In this document: positions 35,387-45,003 of the stretch, one piece after another
Layout of the letters: every line of letters begins with the position of its first letter
Numbering within the stretch: the first letter of the stretch is position 1
NCBI GenBank assembly: GCA_009780855.1
Contig: WQZG01000002.1
Location: 1-64,000 of the forward strand
Length of the DNA: 64,000 bases
Source: Treponema sp.
GTDB taxonomy: Bacteria; Spirochaetota; Spirochaetia; Treponematales; Breznakiellaceae
Direction: 5' to 3'
Position numbers and translations under genes: made by a program
The notes under the pieces: generated by a model
Seen by the model: the letters and a program-made list of their open reading frames with translations, nothing else
The model's database searches: none
Told to the model about the DNA's origin: nothing

Positions 35387-38262
35387 ATTACCTCTTCTTT
35401 ATATTCCTCTTGAATTGCCGGGTTGCCGTCCGGGCCGGTTTCCACAAGCAGGTCTCCGTACTCTATCATAAAACGGCTGTTTATTTCATCTATTAAAAAA
35501 TCCGCCATTGTGTTCCTTGATCTGGCAAATTCTTCCAGCCCGCCGCTCCTGTCCTGCGAGAGCAAATCCAGAAAGTCCCGTTCGGTTTTTTCCAGACCGG
35601 CGGTAAATTCTGCAATATCGGTGGTTTTCTTTTTGGTTCCGGTATCATTGACAGCGAAAGTTAATTTCCCGGCGAAGTCACTTTTATAATAATCATTTTT
35701 TGTATAATCATTTTCTGAATAATCATTTTCAACTTTAAGCATTTCCAGAACAGCGTCCGAATCTTCGCGGAGCTCCCTGATCTTCTGCATCTGCAGGCCG
35801 CCGTAATATCTGGTTTTTTGTCTGGTTTCGTTTTGCGCATTCATTTTTTCCCGGCCAAATAGTTTTTTCCAGACAGGCCCGGGCTGTACGCGGCTGCGGA
35901 CTTTAATGCCTGCCGACTCCAGTATATTGCATTGCAAAAAGCCGGCGAGGTTTGTGATGAATTTTATAAGCGGCTCATGCCTGCTGTATGCCGGCCATTC
36001 GGCTGTATAGGAAGATTGGCCAAGCCCGGGTATTCCTTCAAAACAGTTAAATTCATTTTTGGTCATGGGCAGGGGGCAAAAAAATTCCAGGAGTTTTTTC
36101 CCGTATTGAGTTCTTAGCGCCGTGTCCGCTTTTGCCAGGGCTTCATCCATGCCTGTAAGCAGAGGTCCCCATGATTGCGCCGGGAATTCCGGCAGCAATG
36201 GTTTTGGAACAAGCAAAACAAGGTCGCGTGACTGCAGTCCGCTGTTTTGTTCAGCATATTTTTTATGCAAATAAAGATCAAAAAGTATTGGAGGCAAAAC
36301 CTTGTTATCCTGTATTTTTAATGCTTCCTCCGCGGCTTGCATAAGAATTTGAGCTGAATCTTCTGCATGGTATATTATTGAAAAATCCAGCAGCCACGAC
36401 GGAAACTTTTCCATGGCCTTTGGAAAAATCCGGCAGTAACTTGTCCACAGGCGGTATAATTGTGCCAGCGCATAATTTGCCCGCGATGTTACCGGCTGTT
36501 CTGACTGCGCCGCGTCCATGCAAAGTATGAGTTCTCTTGCATAAACAAGAATAAACTCTGTTGTTGCCGCCGGATTCAAACCCTGTTTAAATTGCGAGCG
36601 CCATTCTACAAAACCATCCTCGTCTTCCTGCGCAAGCTGTCTGTAGCCAATTGATTTTAACTGAAAGAATTTTTTCCCAACCCAAAAACGGCCGCCGCAT
36701 ATAGCAAAGCAGTCTCCCTGCAAAACTTCGCTGGCGGTTTTATTGGTAAAATTATTATTTGACGGTAATTCCAGCGGTGCGCTGCTTTCTGTGTTCCTTA
36801 TAATAAAATTTTCGAATTTTTTATAACAGCCTTTTATTTTAAAAAATGTTTTTAATTTTTCCGATAAATGGACATTGCCGGATTTTGATCGTGTAAGAAA
36901 CAATCCCAATCTTAACCTGCACTGTATTTGTTCAAGCTGTTTGAAAATAAATTCATCATTTACTGCGGTCTCCGGTTCGGTTACAAACAATATATCCGGC
37001 GGCTTTTCTGCATATTTTTTATTTGCAGTATTGGGTCCGGAAGTTTCCAAAAGTTCTTCGTACGTAATTAATTCGCAGCCGTTTACGGCCCGGTGCGCGG
37101 TCCAGAGGATCGAAAATTCCTGTTTAAAAAATTCTTTGGGCATGATTAATAAAATTCTGCAGTACGGCGCTTCTATATTCAGATCTTCAAGCCACTTTAT
37201 TAACAGTGCGGCTGCTTTTGTTTTTTCTGTGATAACTCCGCCGTATATTCCCCATTTGCGCAGGAACTCAAGATGGGCGTTGAATATTTTTTCCGCCGGT
37301 CCAACTGGAACCCATAAATCCCGGTTAACAGAATCTGTTTCGATAACTGCGGGAACCCCGGATATTAAAGAAATATCGGTAATTTTATCCGGATTAAAAA
37401 ACAAATCCGCAGCTTTTACAAAAAAAGGTTCCAGCGGCCGGCCGTTAATAAAACAGTCCAGCGGTCCGATTCCTGTTTTTTCCAGAGTTTCCCTTCTTAT
37501 CCAGCGATCGTCCAGCCTTATATATTTTTGCCTGAATTGCCGGGATAAAAAAATTGCGGGGCAGGATTTATCTCCGTATTGTAATACCGGAGTACAGAGC
37601 GCTCTGCCGACGCCTTTTTCAATTACCGGTCTGCACTGCATAATAAGAGAAATTTTATCTGTATCGATAAAAATGTTTTCTTCCGCAGCGTTTTCCTGGG
37701 CAAGCAGTTTGTACAGGGAATCATCGGCGAACATATAAATTAAGCGCGCGTAATTATCGCCGAATTCCGGAATCTGTGTTCCCCGCAATGTCAGGGTAAA
37801 AACTCCGGCCTCCAGCGAAAACATTGCCCTGATCTGCTCCGGAATAATTTCGTATATGCGGTTATCGCAAAGCCTGTGATTGGGCAGTCCGTCCAGCGGA
37901 TACTGCTTAAGTGTCTGCGGGCAGCGCAGAATAATTTTAATGTACGGAGGATCTGCCGCGCTGCTTTCCATAAGGCCAAGTTCCATTATGCGGTCGCCGC
38001 GTTCGGCCAAAACCGGACCTGCTTTTATAAGCGGATTATAGCCCCGGCGCACAAGGGCAAGCAGGTCCCTGCCCCTGATCTCCGGCATTGTCAGTATTTT
38101 ATTTTCCAAAGTCTGCGGTAAGCTGTAAATTTTTTTTTCTATTTCAAAATTTCCGCTGCCAAGGTCCAGCACGCCTTCCGGCAGTTTCCTTAGAAAGCAT
38201 GCTTTTTGCGGATCATATTCAAGAGTAAATAACGGTATGCTGAGGATTCCGGAACTTTCCAT
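35359..38262 (-). CDS. TerB-N/TerB-C protein with degenerate helicase-like N-terminal half
   Basis: A 967-residue protein heading the cassette; ATG is preceded by G-G-G-A-G-A-G-G. The segment from ~516 to ~720 has the TerB-N pattern (F-W-V-G-K-K, F-V-E-W-R-S-Q-F-K-Q-G-L, V-Y-A-R-E-L-I-L), and ~875-960 has the TerB-C pattern (N-T-M-A-D-F-L-I-D-E-I-N, Y-G-D-L-L-V-E, E-E-Y-K-E-E-V). Residues ~320-460 look like a SNF2-type RecA lobe: G-I-Y-G-G-V-I-T-E-K-T-K-A in place of a G-K-T Walker A, then I-L-L-I-M-P-K, and D-I-L-F-V-T-E-P-E-T in place of D-E-x-H. The essential ATPase residues are absent and there is no second lobe. An in-frame N-D-Y repeat lies near 855-870. It probably senses or recruits, with the other two genes doing the energy-driven work. 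Confidence 0.78.
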   Translation of the reverse strand: MESSGILSIPLFTLEYDPQKACFLRKLPEGVLDLGSGNFEIEKKIYSLPQTLENKILTMPEIRGRDLLALVRRGYNPLIKAGPVLAERGDRIMELGLMESSAADPPYIKIILRCPQTLKQYPLDGLPNHRLCDNRIYEIIPEQIRAMFSLEAGVFTLTLRGTQIPEFGDNYARLIYMFADDSLYKLLAQENAAEENIFIDTDKISLIMQCRPVIEKGVGRALCTPVLQYGDKSCPAIFLSRQFRQKYIRLDDRWIRRETLEKTGIGPLDCFINGRPLEPFFVKAADLFFNPDKITDISLISGVPAVIETDSVNRDLWVPVGPAEKIFNAHLEFLRKWGIYGGVITEKTKAAALLIKWLEDLNIEAPYCRILLIMPKEFFKQEFSILWTAHRAVNGCELITYEELLETSGPNTANKKYAEKPPDILFVTEPETAVNDEFIFKQLEQIQCRLRLGLFLTRSKSGNVHLSEKLKTFFKIKGCYKKFENFIIRNTESSAPLELPSNNNFTNKTASEVLQGDCFAICGGRFWVGKKFFQLKSIGYRQLAQEDEDGFVEWRSQFKQGLNPAATTEFILVYARELILCMDAAQSEQPVTSRANYALAQLYRLWTSYCRIFPKAMEKFPSWLLDFSIIYHAEDSAQILMQAAEEALKIQDNKVLPPILFDLYLHKKYAEQNSGLQSRDLVLLVPKPLLPEFPAQSWGPLLTGMDEALAKADTALRTQYGKKLLEFFCPLPMTKNEFNCFEGIPGLGQSSYTAEWPAYSRHEPLIKFITNLAGFLQCNILESAGIKVRSRVQPGPVWKKLFGREKMNAQNETRQKTRYYGGLQMQKIRELREDSDAVLEMLKVENDYSENDYTKNDYYKSDFAGKLTFAVNDTGTKKKTTDIAEFTAGLEKTERDFLDLLSQDRSGGLEEFARSRNTMADFLIDEINSRFMIEYGDLLVETGPDGNPAIQEEYKEEVIWALTFQKG
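35689..35733 (-). repeat. 15-bp in-frame tandem repeat in TerB gene
   Basis: Three units of ATAATCATTTTNNNN (35689, 35704, 35719) encode an E-N-D-Y-T-K-N-D-Y type repeat in the linker before TerB-C. Confidence 0.8.
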
Positions 38263-38284
38263 TAAACCCTCTCCCGGTTATTTT

Positions 38285-38335
38285 ATTTACGATTATTTTT
38301 TTTCAATAATATTTAAATATTATTTAATCGTAAAT
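38285..38335. repeat. Nested perfect palindromes between GH67 and the TerB cassette
   Basis: A perfect 20-bp palindrome, AATAATATTTAAATATTATT (38305-38324), is enclosed by an 11-bp perfect inverted repeat, ATTTACGATTA (38285-38295) and TAATCGTAAAT (38325-38335). The right arm is the end of the GH67 coding sequence including its stop. It lies 23 bp upstream of the TerB gene. It could be a terminator-like structure, a regulator site or a recombination junction. Confidence 0.7.
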
Positions 38336-40411
38336 TTTTCGCCCGTATTTATCCGGAATGCCGGTTCTGCGCCAAAAATAAGTATTTACCTGATCCCGCC
38401 ATTCGCGCGCGTTGGCAAGCTGCCTTTTAAATCTGGCAAGCACGGACGAATAGATTTCTTCATCAATACTGCCTTCAAGGCTTATCCATTTTTCCAGCAT
38501 CGCCTGTACTTCATCATACCCTTCAAAATGGGTGCTGTAAATATTTTGCAGCAGGGTTTCGCTGTTTTTCATTTTAAAATCGTAGCGCAGCCTGTGGAAA
38601 AAAAGGATGAGGTCCTCCGGACACTTTAACGGATCCGCAAACATCGCCGCATTGGACTGCGGGTACTGGTTTGTAAACCCTGTACCGGCCTGTGTGCGGT
38701 CAATGCCGATGGCCTGTGTGTCAGCGCGGTGGTAAGTTCCCCAGCGGTCAAACTCGTAGCCTTCAACATTGGGGCCGTAGTGGAGGCCCGGTGTTACCAT
38801 AAAACAAACGCCAAAGGGAGCGTTATATTTTTGATAAGCCGGATAGGATTTAAGCTGCAATTCCTCAACTGTTTGCGCGGCAGGACCCGGGCCGAAAGTC
38901 AGTACGCTCCACTCCCGCGCAATTTCGCCCGCGCTTAATCCCGGGTTCCAGATGATCCGGCCGTAGCCGTAAAGATTTGCCTGCGCCAGTGTATGGCCTG
39001 TCCAGTTGATGTCGCGGCCGGTATTTACTATTGACGCGAACCCTTCGATAGAAGCGCTGCCCGCGCCGCCGGCTGCGGTACTGCCAAATTTTTTTCCAAT
39101 CAGATCCCTTATCCTGCTGTCCGGTCCGTATGCCGTGTCAAAGTTCATAATGTCCTGCCAGATCCAGGGCAGATAACAAAGGTCAATCTGGTGGCCGGTG
39201 TATTCCTGGGTAATCTGCAGCTCCATAATATGGCGGGTTTTTTTGAGCGCGCCAAAGAGCGGGGACACAGGTTCGCGCACCTGGAAATCGTAGGGCCCGA
39301 ATTTTATCTGCAGAATTACATTGTCATCGAACTTACCGTCAAGCGGCATAAAATGATCATAGGCAGCGCGCGCCCTGTCCTGGCTTTGGTCGCGCCAGTC
39401 CTGCTGGCAGTTATAAACAAAACAGCGCCAGAACATAATTCCGCCGTGGGGTTTGAGCGCCCGTGCAAGCAGATTCGCGCCGTCAGCCTGGGTACGGTGG
39501 TACTGGAACGGTCCGGGCTCGCCTTCTGAATCCGCCTTGACTATATAGCCTGCCAAATCCGGTATAAATTTATAAACCAGATCGGTCTGAACTTTCCACC
39601 ATTTAATTACATCCGGATCCAGCGGGTCGGCTGTGGGCAGTTTACCCACAGACCATGGAGCGGCAAAACTTACAGAAAGTATAAGTTTAATGCCAAAGGG
39701 CCTGAATATCGCCGCTACTTTAGCAAGCTCGCCAAGGTATTGCTCTGTAATAAAGCATTTTTCCAGTTTGCCGACATTGACATTGCTTATCGCGATGCGG
39801 TTGATCCCTATTGAAGCCAACAGCCGCGCGTAATCGATAATCCTGTCCTTATCATACTCAAAATTATTGTTCTCAAAGAACAGCGAACGCCCCGCATAAC
39901 CGCGTCCTACCGTCCCGTCAATATTATCCCAGTGATTAATAATACGCAGCGGGGATGCCGGTTCCTCCTTAATTTCGATTTGTCCGGAGGCTCTGCCCAG
40001 GCCAAGCAGCATAAGGAACCTGAATACACCGTACAGCAGGCCGGTTTCCCCAGCGCCGGCGATGATCAGATTTTTTCCGTCAGACTTTATCAAAAAGCCG
40101 TCTTCGCCGGGATCATCTGCCGCCGGATTAAATTGTTTGCCATAAATCGATTTATTTTTAAAATCTGCTAAAGTCCCCAGGTACACGCCGTACTTTGAAT
40201 CGCTGTAATCAGCTGCTGTAATTTCGTAAACAGCGGGCGAGAACCCCAGCAGCCTTTTTATGCCCGCGCGGAATTCCTCTGCGGCCCGGCAGGCAACCGG
40301 TCCGTTTTTCTTAACACCGTCTTTTAAAACGTAAACTGAGTCCAGGGCAAGGTCCGCCGGTTTTTGGACTATTCTCTCCTGGAGCCAGCAATTGTATTGG
40401 TTCATTGACAT
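38324..40411 (-). CDS. aguA: Alpha-glucuronidase (GH67)
   Basis: A 695-residue GH67 enzyme that cleaves (4-O-methyl-)glucuronic acid from xylo-oligosaccharides. I start at the ATG at 40411 (M-S-M-N-Q-Y), which follows C-A-G-G-A-G; an earlier ATG would add 22 unlikely residues. Family motifs: [21 protein letters not shown] containing the acid/base Glu, and [14 protein letters not shown] with the catalytic Asp and Glu. The T-F-G-P C-terminal helical domain is complete. No signal peptide: acts on imported aldouronic acids. 4-O-methyl-glucuronate release would create an O-methyl sugar, giving one possible substrate for the URO-D proteins. Confidence 0.95.
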   Translation of the reverse strand: MSMNQYNCWLQERIVQKPADLALDSVYVLKDGVKKNGPVACRAAEEFRAGIKRLLGFSPAVYEITAADYSDSKYGVYLGTLADFKNKSIYGKQFNPAADDPGEDGFLIKSDGKNLIIAGAGETGLLYGVFRFLMLLGLGRASGQIEIKEEPASPLRIINHWDNIDGTVGRGYAGRSLFFENNNFEYDKDRIIDYARLLASIGINRIAISNVNVGKLEKCFITEQYLGELAKVAAIFRPFGIKLILSVSFAAPWSVGKLPTADPLDPDVIKWWKVQTDLVYKFIPDLAGYIVKADSEGEPGPFQYHRTQADGANLLARALKPHGGIMFWRCFVYNCQQDWRDQSQDRARAAYDHFMPLDGKFDDNVILQIKFGPYDFQVREPVSPLFGALKKTRHIMELQITQEYTGHQIDLCYLPWIWQDIMNFDTAYGPDSRIRDLIGKKFGSTAAGGAGSASIEGFASIVNTGRDINWTGHTLAQANLYGYGRIIWNPGLSAGEIAREWSVLTFGPGPAAQTVEELQLKSYPAYQKYNAPFGVCFMVTPGLHYGPNVEGYEFDRWGTYHRADTQAIGIDRTQAGTGFTNQYPQSNAAMFADPLKCPEDLILFFHRLRYDFKMKNSETLLQNIYSTHFEGYDEVQAMLEKWISLEGSIDEEIYSSVLARFKRQLANAREWRDQVNTYFWRRTGIPDKYGRKIYD

Positions 40412-40513
40412 AATACTCAGGGTACTCCTGACGCACGGCATGGTCAATGCGGCGTGCGGGTTTGCGCCTGTTCCCACTCCCTAAAACTCAATTTCTGTGT
40501 TATTATTTACTAT

Positions 40514-41683
40514 ATGAATATTGGTATTTTTAGCGATACTTATGTTCCCCAGGTTAACGGCGTCGTAACTGTAATACGGGCGCTTAAGGAAGGGCTGGAG
40601 CAGCGGGGCCACAAGGTCTATATATTTACCGTAAAACATCCCATGGCAAAAGATGATGAAGAAGGCGTGTACCGCATTTTGTCTTTCCAGTTTCCAACGG
40701 AGCCCCAGCACCGGATCGGGATGTTCCTGACCAACCAGGTTTATGACATGGTAAGGCCGCTTAATCTGGACATCATCCATACCCATTCGGAGTTCAGCCT
40801 TTATCTGGCTTCCAGACAGGTGAGTAAAAAATTCGGCATTCCTTCGATTCATACCCTGCATTCTTATTATCCTGACTACGTGCATTATCTGCCGCCTCCC
40901 ATCAATATTCTGATGCATAAAAAACTTCCCTCCTACATGAGGTACGTGCTCCGGAGCCAGAAGATGGTTATCTGCCCGTCAAGAAAAAACGCTGACTACC
41001 TTACGTCCATCAAGTACCAAAAACCAATCCGCATTATACCCAACGGAATCGATTTAACGTATTTCCACGATCGTTCCGGCGAGCACAGGGCAGAAAGCGA
41101 ACAAATGCGCAGACGCCTGGGTATTGCCGGCGGGGAAGATCTGATCGTTTTTGTAGGAAGGCTTGGGTCAGAAAAAAATGTCCCGGTCCTCCTGGAAAAT
41201 TTCAAGGAAATCCGCAAGCACAGGAACGCTAAACTTGCCCTTGCCGGCGACGGCCCGGACCGGCGTTCCCTTGAAGAATATTGCCATTATAACGGCTTAA
41301 GCGATTCCGTAATTTTTACCGGTTACCTAAAATGGCCCATTGAAATAAAACAAATTTATTACGCGGCCGATCTCTTTATGAGCGCCAGCCACAGCGAAGT
41401 CCATCCCATAACTTTTATCGAAGCAATGGCCAGCGGCCTCCCTGTGGTAGCTGTTGCCGACAAGAGTATAGAAGGCATGGTAATTAACGGCGTAAACGGC
41501 TGGGCAGTCGATGACGAACTTAAAATCTGGGAAAAAGCCGTGGAGATTCTCAGCGATAAGGAAACCAAAACCGCGATGGGAATAAAGTCTGAAGAAATCT
41601 CGCATAACTACACAATGGATCGCTTTGTGGAAGCAATGCTTGCCTGTTACAGGGAGTATGGGCTTGCATCAAGGAAGGGTTAG
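40514..41683 (+). CDS. GT4 glycosyltransferase (glycolipid-synthase type)
   Basis: A 389-residue GT-B glycosyltransferase. The ATG at 40514 gives the family N-terminus [10 protein letters not shown]-x-P-x-x-N-G-V; no clear ribosome site precedes it. Other GT4 marks are [20 protein letters not shown] and [16 protein letters not shown], the last holding the nucleotide-binding E-x7-E region. Similar proteins make mono- or diglucosyl-diacylglycerol in spirochaetes and Gram-positives. It is divergent from GH67 and probably unrelated to the glycan locus. Confidence 0.88.
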   Translation: MNIGIFSDTYVPQVNGVVTVIRALKEGLEQRGHKVYIFTVKHPMAKDDEEGVYRILSFQFPTEPQHRIGMFLTNQVYDMVRPLNLDIIHTHSEFSLYLASRQVSKKFGIPSIHTLHSYYPDYVHYLPPPINILMHKKLPSYMRYVLRSQKMVICPSRKNADYLTSIKYQKPIRIIPNGIDLTYFHDRSGEHRAESEQMRRRLGIAGGEDLIVFVGRLGSEKNVPVLLENFKEIRKHRNAKLALAGDGPDRRSLEEYCHYNGLSDSVIFTGYLKWPIEIKQIYYAADLFMSASHSEVHPITFIEAMASGLPVVAVADKSIEGMVINGVNGWAVDDELKIWEKAVEILSDKETKTAMGIKSEEISHNYTMDRFVEAMLACYREYGLASRKG

Positions 41684-41816
41684 ACGCAATTTGAGAATGA
41701 CTCATAAGCGCAGCCATAGTTGTTTAATGGTGTGTACCTAACCCTGTAAAGCCCAATCTAGGAAAAAGTAAAAAACGGATTTTAGTCGTTCACTTGAAAA
41801 TTACTCCTTTTATTAT

Positions 41817-42494
41817 TCAATTCCGGTCCATCTTGCTCCCCGTCAGCTCAAAATGATTTTTCCTGCAGATAATCAGCCTGTCCCTGCGCATCTTTGAAAG
41901 CTCCGCGGACATCGCGCTGCGTTCAACCGATAAAAAATCGGCAAGTTCGCCGCGGTCAAACGGTATGTCAAATTTGTTGCCGCCCGCGGCCCGCGCCTGT
42001 TCGGATAAATAGGCGAGCAGTTTTTCCCGTGTGGTTGTCTGTGTTATATATTCCATCTTTTGAATCAATTCGATGTTTCTTTGCGCCAATAGCAGAGACA
42101 GGTTCCTGTTAAGTTCGGTATGGAACCCGCAGACCTGTGAACATACAGTCAGAATCCTGCTGCACTTTAAAAACATTATTTCGCAATCCTCGGCCGCCAT
42201 TACGCTTACCGGAAGCTCTGCGCCCGCGCAGGCAAAAGCTTCCCCGACCAGGCCGCCTGGATCGATACGCGAGACTATTTTACGCTTGCCCCAATAATCT
42301 TCCCGGATTACGTGAACCGCCCCGGTAAGCACAACGCCCAGCGATTCAGTCTTTTCTCCTGCCATAAATACAAAGCTGTTTTTACTGAATTTTTTCTGCC
42401 TTGCCGACAGACAGTCCAGCATCGGTTTATAACTGGATTCATCTATACCTGTAAACAACAGGCAATTGCGTAATATTTGGTAATTTTTTATCAT
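41817..42494 (-). CDS. Crp/Fnr-family regulator (HcpR-like by context)
   Basis: A 225-residue regulator with an N-terminal cyclic-nucleotide-binding-type beta barrel and a C-terminal HTH around F-D-R-G-E-L-A-D-F-L-S-V-E-R-S-A-M-S-A-E-L (residues ~178-198). The Cys residues are not spaced for an FNR iron-sulfur cluster. It is divergent from the ferredoxin/hcp genes, the arrangement typical of HcpR, which senses nitric oxide or nitrosative stress and activates hcp. The intergenic palindrome at 42507 fits a Crp/Fnr-type operator. Confidence 0.85.
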   Translation of the reverse strand: MIKNYQILRNCLLFTGIDESSYKPMLDCLSARQKKFSKNSFVFMAGEKTESLGVVLTGAVHVIREDYWGKRKIVSRIDPGGLVGEAFACAGAELPVSVMAAEDCEIMFLKCSRILTVCSQVCGFHTELNRNLSLLLAQRNIELIQKMEYITQTTTREKLLAYLSEQARAAGGNKFDIPFDRGELADFLSVERSAMSAELSKMRRDRLIICRKNHFELTGSKMDRN

Positions 42495-42506
42495 TTTGTC
42501 CCTTTT

Positions 42507-42522
42507 TGTTGGAAATACAACA
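42507..42522. promoter_or_regulatory. Crp/Fnr-type palindrome in regulator/ferredoxin gap
   Basis: TGTTG-N6-CAACA, a 16-bp dyad of the Crp/Fnr layout, sits 12 bp upstream of the regulator's start codon and 84 bp before the ferredoxin start. It is the likely site for HcpR-like control of both directions. Confidence 0.55.
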
Positions 42523-42590
42523 GAATTTACCTTTGCAGTATTGTATAGTTTTATTTGAAAGCGTTAAAGACCAAAGAACAGGAGGTTAAA

Positions 42591-43292
42591 TTGACAAGAA
42601 AAATAATTAAAATTGATGAAGATAAATGTAACGGCTGCGGCCTTTGCGCCAATGCCTGCCATGAAGCTGCCATTGCCATAGTTGACGGCAAGGCAAAATT
42701 GCTCCGGGACGATTATTGCGACGGGCTTGGCAACTGCCTGCCTGTCTGTCCGACCGGCGCTATAACTTTCGAAGAACGCGAAGCAGCCGCGTATAACGAA
42801 GCGGCTGTTAAAAAAAATCAGGAGAAAAACATGAAAGAAGAAACATTGGCCTGCGGATGCCCGGGCTCACAGTCAAAATCACTTGAAAGGGAAGCGCCCG
42901 TATCTGCAGCGGTACAGCAGGCCCCGGTATCGCAGCTTAGCCAATGGCCCGTGCAGATTAAACTCGTGCCTGTAAGCGCCCCTTACTTTAACAACGCGAA
43001 TCTGCTTGTCGCCGCCGATTGCAGCGCCTTTGCTTACGGTGATTTCCATAGCCATTTTATCAAAAACAAAATCACTTTAATCGGCTGTCCAAAACTTGAC
43101 GACATTGACTACACCGACAAACTCACCGAGATTATTTCCAAAAACAACATCAAATCGGTAACAGTCGTGCGGATGGAAGTACCCTGCTGCGGCGGGATCG
43201 AACACGCGGTAATCACGGCGCTTCAAAACTCCGGTAAATTCATGCCATGGCAGTCGGTAACAATTTCCACCAACGGGGAAATCCTGGAATAA
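42591..43292 (+). CDS. Hcp-associated ferredoxin (2x[4Fe-4S])
   Basis: A 233-residue iron-sulfur protein. I choose the TTG at 42591 because A-G-G-A-G-G lies five bases upstream; an earlier TTG at 42555 adds 12 residues with no such site. The first cluster motif is C-N-G-C-G-L-C-A-N-A-C and the second C-D-G-L-G-N-C-L-P-V-C-P, the wide D-Y-C-D-G spacing being usual for this group. The C-terminal ~110 residues carry further Cys (A-D-C-S, I-G-C-P, P-C-C-G-G) and recur in ferredoxins paired with hcp. It probably delivers electrons to Hcp, encoded 131 bp downstream. Confidence 0.9.
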   Translation: MTRKIIKIDEDKCNGCGLCANACHEAAIAIVDGKAKLLRDDYCDGLGNCLPVCPTGAITFEEREAAAYNEAAVKKNQEKNMKEETLACGCPGSQSKSLEREAPVSAAVQQAPVSQLSQWPVQIKLVPVSAPYFNNANLLVAADCSAFAYGDFHSHFIKNKITLIGCPKLDDIDYTDKLTEIISKNNIKSVTVVRMEVPCCGGIEHAVITALQNSGKFMPWQSVTISTNGEILE

Positions 43293-43297
43293 TAAAA

Positions 43298-43351
43298 AAT
43301 GCGCTCTTTGGCGCATAAAATTACTAAAAAATTTGCGCCATTTAGCGCATT
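43298..43351. terminator. Long imperfect inverted repeat between ferredoxin and hcp
   Basis: An 18-bp arm, 43298-43315, pairs with 43334-43351 with three central mismatches; each arm also contains its own short GCGC-type dyad. It starts six bases after the ferredoxin stop. Without a clean T run after it, partial termination or mRNA processing is more likely than full termination. Confidence 0.55.
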
Positions 43352-43422
43352 CCATTTTTCTTTGTGATTCCCAGTGTACTTAGTGCATTCCGTGAGATAA
43401 TTTAAAAGAGGTAATAAAAAAA

Positions 43423-44985
43423 ATGTTTTGTTTTCAATGTCAGCAAACAGCTAAAGGAACCGGCTGCACAGTTTCGGGTGTGTGCGGCAAGAAACCGGAT
43501 ACAGCCGGCGGGCAGGATGAACTTACCTGCGAGGTAATTGCACTGGCTTCAGTAATGCAGGCAAAAAATAACAATGAAGATGAACTTGTCACCTTGATCA
43601 CAGATGCGTTGTTTACCTGCGTTACCAATGTCAGTTTTGATACTGCCAGTACCGCGGCTATAATCGAAAAAATCAGGGCGCATTGCTTAAGGCTCGGCGG
43701 CGGCGAAGTAATAAAACCCGGTGAACTTTTTACCGGAGACGAAGATATCCGTTCTCTGCGTTCGTTACTTTTATTCGGAATGCGGGGTATGTCCGCTTAC
43801 GCTCATCATGCCCGCAATCTGGGCAAGCGCGACAGCAGGGTAGACGGCTGGTTTATCAAGGGCATGACCGCTCTTGGACAGACGCATACAGCCGAACAGT
43901 GGCTGGATCTCCTTATGGAGTTCGGAGGCGTTAATCTAAGGTGTATGGAAATCCTTGACGAGGCGCATAACGCCGCTTACGGCAAACCTGTGCCCATTGA
44001 AGTGCCGCTTAAGATTGAGAAGGGGCCTTTTATCGTAGTAAGCGGGCACAGCCTTTCTGATTTGCAGATGCTGCTGGAGCAGACCGATGGAGCTGGCGTC
44101 AATGTTTATACCCACGGCGAGATGCTGCCAGCCCACGGATATCCCGGGTTAAAAAAACATCCGCAGTTAAAGGGGAATTTTGGAACCGCCTGGCAGAACC
44201 AGCAGAATGAATTTAACGATCTACAAGCGCCTGTAATTTTTACCTCAAATTGTTTAATGCCTCCAAGATCAAATTACGCTGACCGTATTTATACGACATC
44301 GGTTGTGCAGTTCCCCGGAATGGTCCACATCGGCGCAGACGCAAATGGCCGCAAAGACTTTAGCGCCGTGATCGCACACGCAAAAAAACTTGGCGGTTAC
44401 CCGGCAGACAAGTTCCTTACCGGCATAAACGGCGGAGCTGCTGTGACTACAGGTTACGGCCGCCAGACTGTACTGGACAGCGCCCCGGCTATTATTGACG
44501 CCGTAAAGTCTGGAGCCATTAAGCATTTCTTTTTGGTAGGCGGCTGCGACGGCGCCCACCCTGGCCGCAATTACTTTACCAACTTTGTAAAACAAACTCC
44601 CAAAGATACGGTAGTGCTTACCCTGGCCTGCGGTAAATTCCGTTTCAATGACATTGACGCCGGTAAAATCGGCCCGTTCCCCAGAATCCTGGACATGGGC
44701 CAGTGCAATGACGCCTACGGCGCGGTTCAGGTCGCGCTCGCCCTGGCAAAAGCTTTTAACTGCGGCGTCAACGATCTGCCGCTGTCCCTTGTGCTTTCTT
44801 GGTACGAGCAAAAAGCTGTCTGCGTCCTGCTTACCCTGCTGTCCCTGGGCATTAAAAACATTCTGCTGGGCCCCAGTCTGCCTGCCTTTACATCACCGAA
44901 TGTTTTAAAAATCCTGGTTGATAAATTCGGGATCAGCCCCATAAGCACGCCCGAGGCGGATTTGGCAAAGATTCTAAAAAAATAG
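43423..44985 (+). CDS. hcp: Hybrid cluster protein (Hcp), class I
   Basis: A 520-residue hybrid cluster protein. It reduces hydroxylamine in vitro and NO under anaerobic nitrosative stress. The N-terminal C-F-Q-C-Q-Q-T-A ... C ... C motif (Cys3, 6, 15 and 21) gives the C-x2-C-x8-C-x5-C spacing of class I proteins with a [4Fe-4S] cluster, as in strict anaerobes. Later hybrid-cluster ligands are in S-G-H-S-L-S-D, T-S-N-C-L-M-P, V-G-G-C-D-G-A-H and L-A-C-G-K-F-R-F. ATG follows A-A-G-A-G-G. It follows the ferredoxin gene on the same strand. Confidence 0.97.
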   Translation: MFCFQCQQTAKGTGCTVSGVCGKKPDTAGGQDELTCEVIALASVMQAKNNNEDELVTLITDALFTCVTNVSFDTASTAAIIEKIRAHCLRLGGGEVIKPGELFTGDEDIRSLRSLLLFGMRGMSAYAHHARNLGKRDSRVDGWFIKGMTALGQTHTAEQWLDLLMEFGGVNLRCMEILDEAHNAAYGKPVPIEVPLKIEKGPFIVVSGHSLSDLQMLLEQTDGAGVNVYTHGEMLPAHGYPGLKKHPQLKGNFGTAWQNQQNEFNDLQAPVIFTSNCLMPPRSNYADRIYTTSVVQFPGMVHIGADANGRKDFSAVIAHAKKLGGYPADKFLTGINGGAAVTTGYGRQTVLDSAPAIIDAVKSGAIKHFFLVGGCDGAHPGRNYFTNFVKQTPKDTVVLTLACGKFRFNDIDAGKIGPFPRILDMGQCNDAYGAVQVALALAKAFNCGVNDLPLSLVLSWYEQKAVCVLLTLLSLGIKNILLGPSLPAFTSPNVLKILVDKFGISPISTPEADLAKILKK

Positions 44986-45003
44986 AAAAACAATAAGGTT
45001 GAC

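Noticed and set aside
31617-38262. Complete BREX system
   Set aside because: Only BrxD- and BrxHI-like genes found; no PglX, PglZ, BrxC, BrxA or BrxB in the window.
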